Shown here: positions 63,977 to 64,000 of the stretch, piece by piece | Layout: every line of letters begins with the position of its first letter | How positions within the stretch are numbered: position 1 is the first letter of the stretch | Assembly (NCBI RefSeq): GCF_017084525.1 | Contig: NZ_CP070950.1 | Span: forward strand, 124,001-188,000 | Length of the DNA: 64,000 bases | Direction of reading: 5' to 3' | Source: Conexibacter sp. SYSU D00693 | Lineage (GTDB): Bacteria > Actinomycetota > Thermoleophilia > Solirubrobacterales > Solirubrobacteraceae | Notes under the pieces: generated by a model | What the model saw: the letters and a program-made list of their open reading frames with translations, nothing else | Database searches by the model: none | Told to the model about the DNA's origin: nothing | Position numbers and translations under genes: made by a program

Positions 63977-64000
63977 GCCCCGCGGCGCCGCGCGCCGGCC

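Overview
The window is a 64-kb piece of a very GC-rich (by eye above 70 %) bacterial chromosome. It is packed with housekeeping genes and has no plasmid, phage or insertion-sequence signature. The gene content (mreBCD-mrdA-rodA, murJ, comEA-comEC, hrcA-dnaJ-prmA, class III cyclase fusion, PAS-SpoIIE phosphatase, HxlR/MarR/MocR regulators), the GTG starts and the many apparently leaderless genes point to Actinobacteria, most likely a deep-branching class such as Thermoleophilia (Solirubrobacter/Conexibacter/Patulibacter relatives). That placement is inference; no rRNA gene is present to fix it.

Layout. 1-6.4 kb: 3' part of an atypical winged-helix response regulator overlapping a TrpD2-like gene, an M28 peptidase, an orphan oligopeptide-type permease, an alpha/beta-hydrolase/adenylyl-cyclase fusion and a secreted protein. 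6.4-13.3 kb: tig-clpP-clpX (protein folding and turnover), a haloalkane-dehalogenase-like hydrolase, and a MarR/MFS divergent pair with a clear operator. 13.3-18.9 kb: valS-folC-ndk-maf. 18.9-20.6 kb: two DJ-1/PfpI-type proteins, one fused to an AraC DNA-binding domain. 20.8-29.8 kb: the rod-shape/elongasome operon mreB-mreC-mreD-mrdA-rodA followed by RNase E/G, rplU and rpmA. 30.5-35.8 kb: obg-proB-proA-nadD-rsfS. 35.8-37.2 kb, minus strand: a DivIVA-like coiled coil, a PD-(D/E)XK nuclease whose reading frame runs in sense through a whole tRNA-Ala gene. 37.2-47.2 kb: leuS, a LOG-like protein, comEA-comEC-holA, rpsT, murJ. 47.2-59.5 kb: GAF-GGDEF cyclase, lepA, small metabolic genes (AhpD-like, SDRs, rsgA, a degenerate PIG-L protein, MocR/EamA pair, MaoC pair). 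59.5 kb-end: hrcA-dnaJ-prmA and a PAS-SpoIIE phosphatase.

Regulatory signals. Across the window a TANNNT hexamer stands 5-12 nt before the start codon of more than twenty genes, with no Shine-Dalgarno sequence, suggesting leaderless transcription as the default for first genes of operons; internal genes use ATGA/GTGA overlaps. Two divergent gene pairs share interlocked -10 boxes that overlap by the central TA, several genes use the TAG stop of the previous gene as the first half of their -10, and three convergent pairs share a CTAG with overlapping stops. Two families of odd-length intergenic palindromes (GGTGCC-centred and GGGGAC-centred) recur like REP elements.

No CRISPR array, prophage or complete mobile element was seen. 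No gene-free stretch exceeds 300 bp; the longest (20593-20854) holds a dyad, a REP-like palindrome and the mreB promoter.
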